In this document: piece by piece, positions 33,812-42,302 of the stretch
Layout of the letters: the number at the start of each line of letters is the position of its first letter
Position numbering within the stretch: position 1 is the stretch's first letter
NCBI GenBank assembly: GCA_963703175.1
Contig: OY969794.1
Location: 248,001 to 312,000 of the forward strand
From: VRUE01 sp963703175
GTDB taxonomy: Bacteria > Actinomycetota > Thermoleophilia > Solirubrobacterales > 70-9
Length of the DNA stretch: 64,000 nucleotides
Reading direction: 5' to 3'
Made by a program: the position numbers and the translations under genes
Notes under the pieces: model-generated
What the model saw: the letters and a program-made list of their open reading frames with translations, nothing else
Database searches by the model: none
What the model was told of the DNA's origin: nothing

Positions 33812-34111
33812 CCCTCGTGCGATTAATCGCCGTTGACAAACAAGACAACGACACCATGGCGATGCTCAGTCCAGCCTATCCGTGATGACCCAGGGCGACA
33901 AGGAAGCAAGGCGTCTCTTCGAGTCACTCTGACGATCGCTCCGCAGCGCCTGAACGTCGGACATGAGGTCGAACCAGAGGACCGCAAGCAAGAACCCGGC
34001 ACCGGCAGCCGCAAGAACATTCACATCGCCATTATTCCCGACAGGTGGTCAGCTGAGCTGCTTTCAGCGCTTATCGGCCGGGGTTCGAGCCAGCTTCATC
34101 TTGCGCGCTTT
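33812..34111. other. intergenic region without recognised gene
   Basis: About 300 bases lie between the DAG-kinase-like start and the Fic stop. I see no convincing gene, RNA or repeat. A plus-strand frame that crosses it continues antisense into the Fic gene and has no family features. Confidence 0.5.
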
Positions 34112-35167
34112 CTAAGTGAGGCGACGCCAATAGGAGCCACGCCCGGGCCCCGTCGATTCGATCAAGCCTTCGGCTTTCATTCCTCTGAGGGCGACCCTGA
34201 TCGTTTCATCGCCCACACCAGGGACGGCCGTCCGCACATCGCTGATCTGAAACTGGGCCGGCGCCTCGTCAAGGGCCCAGCGGCGGATCCGCTCCTGTTT
34301 GGTTCCGACCTCTGAACCTCGACCGGCCGCGACTCTCTGCTCGAAATCGTCGTATGACTCGGCGAGGACCCTCACCAGGTATTGCGTCCACGGCCAGATG
34401 TCGTGCTCGCCCTCGCGCCAGTTGCGCTGCGACTGTTCGAGCGCGACGTAGTAGGCGTTCTTGGAGTCGTAGATCCTCTGCTCGACGCTCACGTAGCGGG
34501 CCACGCCGTAGCCGAGCCGTAGCAACTCGTGCGTCGTTGCCAGCCGCGACATGCGGCCGTTCCCGTCGAGCACGGGATGGATGGCCAACAGGTCGAGCAC
34601 GAAGGCGGAGACCAGGATCAACGGGTGGGCAACCTCGTTATCCAACGCGTAGCCATAGCTCGAGCAGAGCCCCGCGATCAGGCCCTCGGTCTCCTGCCAG
34701 GGCGGTGGCTCGAAGATGATCTTGGTACTGCCGTCCGGTTCGCGGTTGGCGATCCGGTTGTCCTCCCGCTTCAGATAGCCGCCACGACCGTCCGTATGGG
34801 CCAGCATCTTTCGATGGAACTCAAGCAGGCGCGGCACGGTCAGGGGCTCGAGGACGGGTTCACGCATCAGACTGTCGAGGGCGTCCGCATAGCCGGCGAA
34901 CTCTTTCTCGCTGCGGTTCCGGAAGCGAGGCGGATCGTGTCCGACCAGCGCCTCGGCCCTGCCGGGGTCCACCTCGACTCCCTCGATTGCGTTGGAGGCC
35001 GTGATTGATTCGACTTTCGTCTGCTGCGCGAGACGCTGCAGCATCTGAGGGAGCTGGTTCTCGTATTGCCCCTGATGACCGCTCCCCACATCGACGCGCT
35101 GTAGGAGCACGCCGAGGCCGGCCGGCTGTCCGGCAAACGTTCGAGCGGGGTCCTGGAAGCTTCTCAT
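34112..35167 (-). CDS. Fic-family protein (AMPylase) with winged-helix tail
   Basis: A 351-residue Fic protein. The active-site loop HPVLDGNGRMSR matches HPFx(D/E)GNGR, and its His is the catalytic base for AMP transfer. An N-terminal inhibitory helix is visible (ITASNAIEGV, S/T-x3-E-G), so this is a self-inhibited class II enzyme that probably AMPylates or de-AMPylates a partner or itself. The last 70 residues form a winged helix (QISDVRTAVPGVGDETIRVA). Such Fic-wHTH proteins may autoregulate. No antitoxin gene is needed because the inhibitory helix is in cis. The upstream region 35168-35280 is AT-rich, unlike the surroundings. Confidence 0.87.
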   Translation of the reverse strand: MRSFQDPARTFAGQPAGLGVLLQRVDVGSGHQGQYENQLPQMLQRLAQQTKVESITASNAIEGVEVDPGRAEALVGHDPPRFRNRSEKEFAGYADALDSLMREPVLEPLTVPRLLEFHRKMLAHTDGRGGYLKREDNRIANREPDGSTKIIFEPPPWQETEGLIAGLCSSYGYALDNEVAHPLILVSAFVLDLLAIHPVLDGNGRMSRLATTHELLRLGYGVARYVSVEQRIYDSKNAYYVALEQSQRNWREGEHDIWPWTQYLVRVLAESYDDFEQRVAAGRGSEVGTKQERIRRWALDEAPAQFQISDVRTAVPGVGDETIRVALRGMKAEGLIESTGPGRGSYWRRLT

Positions 35168-35552
35168 TTGAGTAATCGTGCCTTAAATTGCTTATCGAGA
35201 GGCGATCTTACCCCTTTTCTAGTTGTTTTACATATTTCTTACGCAATTTATGGGTCGACTACATAATTTCTCGGGCGACGAGGCCACCGCTTCGGTCAAG
35301 CGGGGGGACCTTGATCTGCCTCGACCCTCTCCCCCGTCGAGCAGCGATCGTCGGCAGCTCTGTTGACGAGCGATCTGGCCGACCGTAGGCAGCAGCTCGG
35401 CCAGCAGGCTCCGTCGGAGGTCTCGCTTGCGCCGCTCCTCGGCGTACTCGTCGGGAGTCAGACTCTTCATCCCACGCCGACCGGCGACGAAGCGCAGCGC
35501 GTAGAGTTGGGGACAAATTTCGGGACAAACTCCACCACCCCACCCTCGCCGC
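35168..35552. other. AT-rich gap with mobile-element arm repeat
   Basis: The first 110 bases are clearly AT-rich and probably carry the Fic promoter. A minus-strand frame at 35228-35470 begins MKSLTPDEYAEERRKRDLRR, which looks protein-like at its start and then degenerates; it may be a broken gene. At 35504-35528 there is a 25-bp sequence identical to 49503-49527 at the left end of the integrative element. Confidence 0.5.
35504..35528 (+). repeat. copy of the mobile-element arm repeat
   Basis: The 25 bases, whose core is GGGGACAAATTTCGGGACAA, are identical to 49503-49527. In the intact element this repeat lies about 80 bases inside the attachment site, as expected for an integrase arm site. 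Its presence here without int or xis suggests the scar of an older insertion. Confidence 0.65.
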
Positions 35553-36863
35553 TCAGGGACCGAGAACCTCGGCCTTCGCCGACTCGAACTCCTCCTCGGT
35601 CAGCGCCCCTTTCTCTTTTAGGTCCGAGAGCCGTTCGATCTTGTCGATTTTGGTCTGCTTGGGCGGGGCTTTCGACTCCGCCCCGCCCCGCCCCGGAATC
35701 GACGCCCGCGCCCGGTCCCCGAGCCTTCCGAAGGTCGCGTCGGGGAACTCCGCTGCAGTTTGGCGCCGCAGGGCCTCGGTGCCGATCACCATCAGCGCCG
35801 CGAGTATCAGCAGGCCGATCAGTTTGTGGAAGGCAACCACCGGCGCCCAGAGGATGAGCCCGAGAAAGACAAGCGCGACGACCGCATAAGTCGCGCCCAC
35901 CCGCTCACGCAGGTAAGGCGCGGCATCGCGGCGCAGGTTCGTGGCGAGCCGCGTCTGTCCGGCGAGCCAGGCGCCAATGATGAGCAGGATGCCGAAGGTG
36001 ATTGCTGAGACCGCGACCGTCACCAGCAGCGAGGTGCCGATGCTCCAGACGGCATCGACCGCAGGCTTGACCGAGTCGGTCTTCGCCAAGGCGTCGGTGA
36101 CCGCGCTGCCGCCGAAGTGCTGGAGGACCAAGACGAGGACGCCGGCGACGACGAAACTGAAGCCGACCCCGCGCAGCGCCTCGCGGCGACGCGGCCCAGC
36201 GAGGTAGATCGCCAGTGCGTAGAGCAGGACCGCCAGCAGCGTGAGGACGATCGGCAGGTGCCTGATCAGACCGACGATGTCCTGCGCGGTGGAGAGCTGA
36301 TCGGACTTGAGGATCGTCAGCTTGCCCGCATCGGCGGGGACTTTCGAGGCGAGGTTGCCGCCGACCTGGCCGCCCACCTGGGTCAGGAGCGCATTGAGGT
36401 CGAGCGTCACTTCGCCGCCGTTGGTCGAGACCGTCGAGCTGCCGCCGTCGACGATTTCCAGCAGCGTTTCGTGGGCGCCGCGATTGGCGTTGCTCCAAAG
36501 GCTTTCGAACTGAGGGGTTTCGAGCGCCCGCTGAGCTACCTGGGGGGCGAGCTGGTGTAGGGCGCCAGCGGCGGGGCCGGCGAGGGGCGCGAGTCGCGGC
36601 GGCAGCGTCGCTTCCAGTTCTGCCTGCACGTCCACGTTTTCAAAGAGCTGTTCGGCAAGGTAGTTGGAGAGCCGGGCCTGGACCTCGTCGTTTTGGAGCA
36701 GCTTGTCGCTGGTGCTGACCCAGTTGTCGGTGTTGAGCGCCTGCCGGTTCACCCAGGTCGAGAAGATGCCGAGGAACGCGATCAAGGTGGCGAGGACCAG
36801 CAGGGCCGTGACGATGCGCCGGTGTCCTGATTTGCCCTTCCCCGTGGATCTCTCAGTCGCGAT
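35553..36863 (-). CDS. multi-helix membrane protein with SHOCT tail
   Basis: A protein of about 436 residues. One N-terminal helix (RRIVTALLVLATLIAFLGIF) is followed by a 150-residue extracytoplasmic region (NRQALNTDNWVSTSDKLLQN onwards), four or five helices, and a C-terminal SHOCT domain (LSDLKEKGALTEEEFESAKA). This is a familiar uncharacterised actinobacterial type. No ATG or GTG precedes the first helix in frame. The natural N-terminus (ATERSTGKGKSGHRR) would begin at an ATC codon, 36863; the first canonical alternative is TTG at 36785, inside the membrane helix. The function is unknown. Confidence 0.68.
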   Translation of the reverse strand: MATERSTGKGKSGHRRIVTALLVLATLIAFLGIFSTWVNRQALNTDNWVSTSDKLLQNDEVQARLSNYLAEQLFENVDVQAELEATLPPRLAPLAGPAAGALHQLAPQVAQRALETPQFESLWSNANRGAHETLLEIVDGGSSTVSTNGGEVTLDLNALLTQVGGQVGGNLASKVPADAGKLTILKSDQLSTAQDIVGLIRHLPIVLTLLAVLLYALAIYLAGPRRREALRGVGFSFVVAGVLVLVLQHFGGSAVTDALAKTDSVKPAVDAVWSIGTSLLVTVAVSAITFGILLIIGAWLAGQTRLATNLRRDAAPYLRERVGATYAVVALVFLGLILWAPVVAFHKLIGLLILAALMVIGTEALRRQTAAEFPDATFGRLGDRARASIPGRGGAESKAPPKQTKIDKIERLSDLKEKGALTEEEFESAKAEVLGP

Positions 36864-36949
36864 GTCGCGAGCCTAGCCGGAAACCTGTCGGCGCGCGCAA
36901 GGTCCGGTCCGTGACGGCGGGCCGGCAAGTGCGGCTAAGGTCTAGGCCG

Positions 36950-37330
36950 TTAGCCGGTCTGGTCGCGATGGCGGCGGGCGCTCAGTCGTTCTCGAGCCGA
37001 AGGGCTTTCAGCCTTTTGAGCGATGTATTGCTGGGCGACCGAGGCGAGCAGGGCGACGAAGACGCCGATTCCGGTGAGGACGTAGAAGATCGTGAAGATC
37101 TCGGTGCCAGCATTGGTCGGGTGAAGGTCGCCGTAACCCACCGTGGTCAGGGTTACGACAGAGAAGTAGAGGGCCTGAACGATGGTCCAGTCCTCAAATC
37201 GCCAGTAGAAGATCGTCCCCGCGAGCACCAGAGCGGCTGCGACGAAAGGCAATGCTTTGGTCTCCGGGTCGCGCCAGACACCACCAACGGCCCGAGCAAG
37301 TCCTCGGAACGCGAGGGCCAAGGAGAGCAT
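36950..37330 (-). CDS. two-helix potassium channel, copy 2
   Basis: A 126-residue paralogue of 20403-20849. It has helix LPFVAAALVLAGTIFYW, filter TLTTVGYGD and helix IFTIFYVLTGIGVFVALLAS. The two genes are nearly identical from the start codon to AQKAE, then the tails diverge: here it ends SPSARERLSARRHRDQTG. A TTG at 37369 would add 13 residues (MPRKLHGFGESAP); the same segment is conserved as DNA upstream of copy 1 but lacks a start codon there, so I use the ATG at 37330. It should form a tetrameric K+ pore. Confidence 0.85.
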   Translation of the reverse strand: MLSLALAFRGLARAVGGVWRDPETKALPFVAAALVLAGTIFYWRFEDWTIVQALYFSVVTLTTVGYGDLHPTNAGTEIFTIFYVLTGIGVFVALLASVAQQYIAQKAESPSARERLSARRHRDQTG

Positions 37331-37508
37331 GGGAGCGGATTCGCCGAAACCATGAAGTTTCCTGGGCAACGGACGGAAAAACCAATGCGCTCGACAAGCC
37401 GCCCCGGTCGCTAGTCGTGGGAACCCGAAGCCATGCTGCTTCGAGCCTCGTTAACGCAGATTGAGTCAGCGAGCCTCTAAATGCACGCTACCAGCAGGTC
37501 AACTCGCC

Positions 37509-38273
37509 TCATGTGGCTGGACCTGCCCTTGCGATGTAGACAGCCTTCGTGTGAGCGCCCTCGTCAAGTGGCTGCCTCAGTATCCCGTCCGTATAGAGGC
37601 CATAGGCACCGACCAAGGTGAGGCCGGCGCGCTTGACCGCTGATCGTATTTCGGCATCAGCAAAGTGACGCTGCCGATGCTCATGCGTTTTCGTCGGCCC
37701 CCCATCCTCTTCCAAGATCGCTTCGCAGATCAACCCAGGCTTTGCATCGCTGGCAGTCTGACCACGCCAAACAAGCCTCCGCCCGGCGCGCTCGACCACG
37801 GCGGTTTCGGCGAAGAAGCTGCGATAGGCAACCAGAGTGTTGACATCGAATAGCAGTAGACCTCCCGGGGCGAGGTTTGCCCCCATCCCGTTCAGGGCCT
37901 TGAGCAGCTCGTCCTCGCTGAGCAGGTAGTTGATCGAATCGTCCAGCGCCCAGACAAGATCGAACTTGTCGATCTCGGGCAAGCCCCGCATGTCAGCCAC
38001 CGACAGCGGCACTGCCTCGCCGACCTTTACCTGTGCGCACGCCAGCATCGCGGGAGAGATGTCGCACGCGGTCACCTTCCATCCCCGGTCGAGCATTGGC
38101 AGGAAGCTCTTTCCAGTCCCGCACGCCACGTCGAGCAGGCGTTCTCCACGCAGACCATTGCGCTCAAGCGCCGAGAGGAGTTCGCCTATCCAAAGCTCGT
38201 CGTCGTAGTGAGCGGTGAAGATGTCATAGACGGATGCCATCGCCTCATAGGTGGCCTTCGCGTCGTCAGTCAC
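37509..38273 (-). CDS. class I SAM-dependent methyltransferase
   Basis: A 254-residue methyltransferase. An N-terminal YEAMASVYDIFTAHYDDELW is followed by the SAM-binding motif LLDVACGTGKSFLPML, motif II DISPAMLACAQ and motif IV FDLVWALDDSINYLL. The substrate is unknown; the layout resembles small-molecule and tRNA-like methyltransferases of the YcgJ/UbiE group. The start is GTG at 38273 (TTG at 38276 is adjacent). It is isolated from its neighbours by more than 60 bases on both sides. Confidence 0.8.
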   Translation of the reverse strand: MTDDAKATYEAMASVYDIFTAHYDDELWIGELLSALERNGLRGERLLDVACGTGKSFLPMLDRGWKVTACDISPAMLACAQVKVGEAVPLSVADMRGLPEIDKFDLVWALDDSINYLLSEDELLKALNGMGANLAPGGLLLFDVNTLVAYRSFFAETAVVERAGRRLVWRGQTASDAKPGLICEAILEEDGGPTKTHEHRQRHFADAEIRSAVKRAGLTLVGAYGLYTDGILRQPLDEGAHTKAVYIARAGPAT

Positions 38274-38338
38274 CAAAAGCAGACCTGATCATTACTGGCA
38301 TGAGTTTCAGAAATTAGCGTGCTACTGCACAAGCGCTC

Positions 38339-39655
38339 CTACGGTCGGGCCTCTTGGGCAGACCCTGCGAGCCCCAGAACATTGCCCATAGCGTCGGGCT
38401 CATTTGGGTCGTCATCCGGCGTAGCCATAGGGGCTCTGCGGCAGCGCACATGTCCGAGCGAGGCCACAATGATCGACTTGGTCGGCTCCCCAGACCTGGC
38501 GCAACGGTTAGTCGATTCTGCCTCGCACTCTCGAACTCGCTCCCAATGCCTCGCCTGCTCATCGGCCATGTCCTCACGGCCCAGAGCATCGAGGTGGAAC
38601 CAACGCCAGGACAACCAAATACGAGGATCGCCAGCCATCTTCCCCGCCCACAGCGCGGCCAGAGCCTCGGCCATGACCGCCTGCAAGATCACGCCGCAGA
38701 TCGCCTGCTTGGCCTCGGGCGGCATCGCAGCTACTTCCTCGTCGGTGTAAAATGGCATTTCGACCGCTCGGTAGTAGTGCTGCATCATATTGCCGACGCG
38801 CTTGGAGTAGGCCAGTTCGATTGAGCCCTCGTCCAGCAGTTCCTTGAGGTGGTGCTTGATCTTGTGCGGCTCCGCGCCGATCAGTGCAGCTAGCTCGTAG
38901 CGGTTGTGCTCGCCTTCGTTCAGAAGGCACAGGATTTCAACCCGGTGCTGGTGCTTAAGCGCGTAGCCGACAGCTTCCTCGACGCCTCGCTTCCCCTGGC
39001 CCAACCTGATCGGCGGCGGCGCGCTTTCCTCCGAGCCCATCACTGGCATTCGCTGGGGTCCTGAGAAACGGAAGCGCTCAAATCCCAACGAGGTCACGAT
39101 GATCGACTTGGTCGGCTCACCTGACCTGGCGCAACGCCCAAGCGATTCAACCTCGATCTCTCGAACTCGCTCCCAATGCCTTGCCTGGTCGTCTGCGACA
39201 TCCCAACGGCCTCGAACATCGACGTTGAACCAACGCCAGGACAACCAAACTCGACGGTCCTTGATCATCTTCCCCGCCCAAAGCGAAGCCATCGCCTCGG
39301 CCATGACCCCCTCAAGGATCACGCCGCAGATCGCCTGCTTGGCCTCGGGCCGCATCGCGGCTACTTCCTCGTCGGTGTGGAACGGAATCTCGACCGCCCG
39401 GTAGTAGTGCTGGAAGGCATTGCGCACCGGTTTGACATAGGCAAGCTCGATGGAGCCGTCAGCGAGCATCTCCCTGAGATGATGCGCGATGTTCTTGCTT
39501 GCGGGGGCGCGGATTAGACGCGCTAGTTCCTCCTTCGAGCGCGGTCCTTCATTGAGGATCGTGTGGATTTCGGTCCTCGCTTGGTGCGTGACGGCGTAGG
39601 CGACAGCGGCGGCAACGCTCCGCTCCCCCTGTCCCAATCTGATCGCCGTATCCAC
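38339..39655 (-). CDS. tandem-duplicated ArsR-like winged-helix regulator
   Basis: A protein of about 438 residues made of two copies of one regulator. Copy A begins IRLGQGERSVAAAVAYAVTH and copy B IRLGQGKRGVEEAVGYALKH. Each has a winged helix (HHLREMLADGSIELAYVK; HHLKELLDEGSIELAYSK), the segment HYYRAVE, the identical stretch PEAKQAICGVIL, and WLSWRWF. Both end GRCARSGEPTKSIIV or NRCARSGEPTKSIIV. The single-copy form is common in Thermoleophilia. The fusion would give an intramolecular dimer with two non-identical halves. I chose the GTG at 39655; a GTG at 39715 is also open. Targets are unknown. Confidence 0.72.
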   Translation of the reverse strand: MDTAIRLGQGERSVAAAVAYAVTHQARTEIHTILNEGPRSKEELARLIRAPASKNIAHHLREMLADGSIELAYVKPVRNAFQHYYRAVEIPFHTDEEVAAMRPEAKQAICGVILEGVMAEAMASLWAGKMIKDRRVWLSWRWFNVDVRGRWDVADDQARHWERVREIEVESLGRCARSGEPTKSIIVTSLGFERFRFSGPQRMPVMGSEESAPPPIRLGQGKRGVEEAVGYALKHQHRVEILCLLNEGEHNRYELAALIGAEPHKIKHHLKELLDEGSIELAYSKRVGNMMQHYYRAVEMPFYTDEEVAAMPPEAKQAICGVILQAVMAEALAALWAGKMAGDPRIWLSWRWFHLDALGREDMADEQARHWERVRECEAESTNRCARSGEPTKSIIVASLGHVRCRRAPMATPDDDPNEPDAMGNVLGLAGSAQEARP

Positions 39656-39788
39656 CAAAATAGTCGTCGCTCCGTGCCCCTTCGGGTATTCAGGTGCGCC
39701 AGAGCATAAGTGCACGCTTGGAGGAAAATCGATAGCAAGGCCGAGTTTTAGCGGATACTCGATATTTCCTTAGCATTCCTCCCTTGTC

Positions 39789-39806
39789 CAGCGGGGCCAC
39801 CCGCTG
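39789..39806 (+). promoter_or_regulatory. hairpin before a small leader frame
   Basis: CAGCGGG-GCCA-CCCGCTG is a perfect 7-bp stem with a 4-nt loop. It ends 13 bases before a strong ribosome-binding site (GGGAGGTGA) and the 19-codon frame at 39833. The arrangement looks like a leader or attenuator region for the downstream XRE gene. Confidence 0.4.
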
Positions 39807-39832
39807 AAAGACGACGAAGGGAGGTGACTGCG

Positions 39833-39892
39833 ATGAAGGTCGCGCAAATCGGTTGTGTCGTTCCGAGCGTGCATGTGCTGAAGCACGGCTAA
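39833..39892 (+). CDS. putative 19-residue leader peptide
   Basis: The frame encodes MKVAQIGCVVPSVHVLKHG and ends in TAA. Its ATG has one of the best ribosome-binding sites in the window, GGGAGGTGA, five bases upstream. No family is known for such a short peptide. It lies 160 bases ahead of the XRE gene and directly after a stable hairpin, so it may be a regulatory leader or a small independent protein. It could also be chance; the strong ribosome-binding site is the main support. Confidence 0.42.
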   Translation: MKVAQIGCVVPSVHVLKHG

Positions 39893-40052
39893 GGCGTGCG
39901 ATGTAGGGGGCCGGTCGCGGCCCGCTTGCGTGGGGCTCGTGGCCGGCTCCCCCGTCTTCGTCCCGAGGCGGCATGGAGGGGATCGGAGTTTACGCAAGGA
40001 CTTGTGAAGTTTCCTATGGCGGTTTCTGTCTCCAGCGCAGACGATCCCGGCC

Positions 40053-40247
40053 GTGACCCACTTCGGCACCAGACTACGGGAGGCACGGGAGCGCCTCGGG
40101 CTCACCCAGGAAGAGGTCGCTCAGCGCAGCGGCGTCCATGTCACGGAGGTGAGTCGGATGGAGGCCGGGAAGCGCGATCCGAAAATCTCAACGCTGCGTC
40201 GGCTTGCAAAAGCGGTCGAGGTCAAGCCGGGCCAGCTCCTCGACTAG
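40053..40247 (+). CDS. XRE-family helix-turn-helix regulator
   Basis: A 64-residue protein that is a single Cro/CI-type HTH domain. FGTRLREARERLGLTQEEVA, then QRSGVHVTEVSRMEAGKRDP, gives the five-helix fold with recognition helix VTEVSRMEAG. ISTLRRLAKAVEVKPGQLL completes it. The start is GTG at 40053. Such small proteins repress themselves or a neighbour, often in toxin-antitoxin or phage-derived loci. No toxin gene is evident beside it. Confidence 0.8.
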   Translation: MTHFGTRLREARERLGLTQEEVAQRSGVHVTEVSRMEAGKRDPKISTLRRLAKAVEVKPGQLLD

Positions 40248-40452
40248 CCGCACGCAAATTGCCTTCTATCCGCCCTGCCATGTCGGACAGCGGGGGAATT
40301 ACAAAGGAAAATCTGAGTAACGACCAAGGCTCTGCTCAGGTTGTGAAACTTACTTAGAGGTCGGCAAGACTCATCTCGTTCCAAGAAGTTGCCACTTCTT
40401 ATTCCAAATAGCACCGACCGCTCAAAAGGCGGCGGCGGAAGGGACGAGAGAG

Positions 40453-41196
40453 ATGCCAAGAGGCAAGTCAAGCAATGGGAATGGCGCGCGGAGCGGGTCT
40501 CATCTGCCGGTCCTGGTGGACCTAAGGTTCGTCAAGGCGCTGGATCACGTCCTGCGCCAACACATCCTGCTCGCCACTGTGGCGGGAGAGGTCAGTCCCA
40601 AAGAGCTGTCAGTGGCGCTCGATGAAGGGCTGAGCCAAGTCAGCTACCACGTCAAAGTCCTACGCGAGGACTGCGACGGGATCATCGAAGAGACGCGCAC
40701 CGAGCCGCGCCGGGGGGCGGTAGAGCACTACTACCGGGCCAGCGCGAAAACCCTGTTCCCGGCGGAGGCATGGCGGCGACTCAAGAAGGGACTGCGCGCC
40801 GTGGTGGGCGCGGGCCAAGCAAGCGACCTGTTCAACGACCTGGCGCAAGCCCTGAAAGCGGGCAAGCTGCAAGGAGCGAACGACTACATCACCCGTACCC
40901 CACTCGTCCTCGACGCCGAGGGGCAGCGCAACGTGCGGGCGATCGCCGAGCGAGCGACCAAAGAAGTCGAAAACGAGCAGCGCGCTACGACGAAACGCAG
41001 GGAGAAGGCCAACGGCGACGGCGGTGAAGCGGTCGGCTACACCTTTGCGCTCTTGGCGTTTGAGGCAGCCTGGGAGCCCGCCGACTTACGCGCCCTGGTC
41101 GGGCAGGGCAAAGGAGCGGCGAGCGGGTCAGTAAACGGGGCAAATGGCGCTGGTGAAAACGGCGGCAGGCGGAAGGCAGGGGCGGCAAGGAAGTAG
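40453..41196 (+). CDS. ArsR-like winged-helix regulator with long C-terminus
   Basis: A 247-residue protein. The winged-helix domain covers about residues 28-100: VKALDHVLRQHILLATVAGE, then VSPKELSVALDEGLSQVSYH and VKVLRE, followed by VEHYYRASAKTLF. The remaining helices have a low-complexity tail rich in Gly, Asn and Ala (GAASGSVNGANGAGENGGR). The ATG at 40453 has a purine-rich GGGACGAGAG upstream. It belongs to the same broad regulator group as 8785-9006 and 38339-39655. DNA targets are unknown. Confidence 0.75.
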   Translation: MPRGKSSNGNGARSGSHLPVLVDLRFVKALDHVLRQHILLATVAGEVSPKELSVALDEGLSQVSYHVKVLREDCDGIIEETRTEPRRGAVEHYYRASAKTLFPAEAWRRLKKGLRAVVGAGQASDLFNDLAQALKAGKLQGANDYITRTPLVLDAEGQRNVRAIAERATKEVENEQRATTKRREKANGDGGEAVGYTFALLAFEAAWEPADLRALVGQGKGAASGSVNGANGAGENGGRRKAGAARK

Positions 41197-41282
41197 GCCC
41201 GCGTCGGGGGCGTAGGGGCGGGCAGGGTCCTCCCCTACCTCGCCCGCGCCGTGTCCACGCAAACACGCCGAAGGAGCCGAAC

Positions 41283-41549
41283 ATGACCAAGCCTGAAGAC
41301 TCACCTCAGTACAACGTTGCGATAGTCGAAGCCGTAATCCTTGAAGCTGCGGCAGATCTACACCCCCAAAACCTGACGGCCAAAGAGCTTGCGCTGAAGA
41401 TCATCAGCGACCCCGACGACGACAAGGAGGTCGAGATAGCGGCTCAGGCGATCCGGGGGCTGCGTGAGTTCGGCCTGTTCTGCGACGGAGACGGCGAGAC
41501 CGTGATGCCGACACCGGCAGGGCTCAGGGCCGTCGCGCTCCTCACATAG
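41283..41549 (+). CDS. small winged-helix-like protein
   Basis: An 88-residue protein. LTAKELALKIISDPDDDKEV, then EIAAQAIRGLREFGLFCDGD and MPTPAGLRAVALL, follows a winged-helix plan (helix, acidic loop, recognition helix, wing). A protein of the same build is encoded in the integrative element at 52918-53211 (LTIPEVARELYAHPSDFDEN, AVERAIRDLVGGGLL). It lies 86 bases after the ArsR-like gene and may be co-expressed. It is probably a DNA-binding regulator; its ligand is unknown. Confidence 0.62.
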   Translation: MTKPEDSPQYNVAIVEAVILEAAADLHPQNLTAKELALKIISDPDDDKEVEIAAQAIRGLREFGLFCDGDGETVMPTPAGLRAVALLT

Positions 41550-41667
41550 ATCGACTGACGTGTCCGCTCGGCTCCACCTCTGAGAATCAACGGCTTTTGG
41601 ACATCTCCCGATCAAATAAATCTTCAGTGATCAGAAAGAACGCTCTTCGCGGATTAGGCTCCATCAG

Positions 41668-42205
41668 GTGAAGTCGGCACTCGTCACGGGCGCATCAACC
41701 GGCATCGGATACGCGGCTGCATTGCGATTGGACGCCAATGGGTGGCAGATCTTTGCGGGGGTCCGCCGCGAGGAGGATGGCGAGGTATTGCGGAAAGCAG
41801 GGTCCGAACGCCTGCAGCCGCTGATGCTTGACGTGACCGAGCCCGAGCAGATCTCCGCGGCGGCGGAGCGAGTCGGTGAGAAGGTGGGCAGAGCCCGGTG
41901 CCATAGAGACCCCGATGCGAGGGAAGGGACACGCGGCCGCAAATGAGCTGAAAGCCGCCATGAGCGCCGATCAGCTTCGGCTCTACGGCAAGGCAATCGA
42001 AGGCTTCGCCGCGGCTGCCAAGAAGGGAGATGAGCAAGCATCCCCGCCCGAGAAGGTCGCTGAGACGATTGCCCACGCGCTGACGGCGCGACGGCCTCGC
42101 ACCCGCTACCTGGTAGGCATCGACGCTCGCGGCCAGGCTCTTCTTCGGTGGCTGCTCCCCGATCGCGTTGGGGATCGCGTGATCGCCTACGCGATGCGGA
42201 GCTAA
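41668..42205 (+). pseudogene. short-chain dehydrogenase with central deletion
   Basis: The first part (GTG at 41668) encodes the NAD-binding half of an SDR: SALVTGASTGIGYAAALRLD, then LMLDVTEPEQISAAAERVGE. The frame then breaks at about 41880 and the C-terminal part resumes in another frame (EPGAIETPMRGKGHAAANEL to VIAYAMRS). The middle, including NNAG and the catalytic Ser and Tyr-x3-Lys, is missing; roughly 350 bases appear deleted. The remaining sequence cannot give a working dehydrogenase. Confidence 0.8.
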
Positions 42206-42302
42206 GGCCGTCAAGCAGAAGAAGCAGCCAGCTCCGTGGGCTTCTGCATCGCTCTCCAGACGCATCGGTGGGCCTCTCACTGGCCACGCCTACCGCTGGC
42301 CG

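Noticed and set aside
39900..40000. G/C-rich inverted stretch ahead of the XRE gene
   Set aside because: GGGGGCCGG and CCGGCTCCCCC pair only imperfectly and no conserved RNA motif is recognised.
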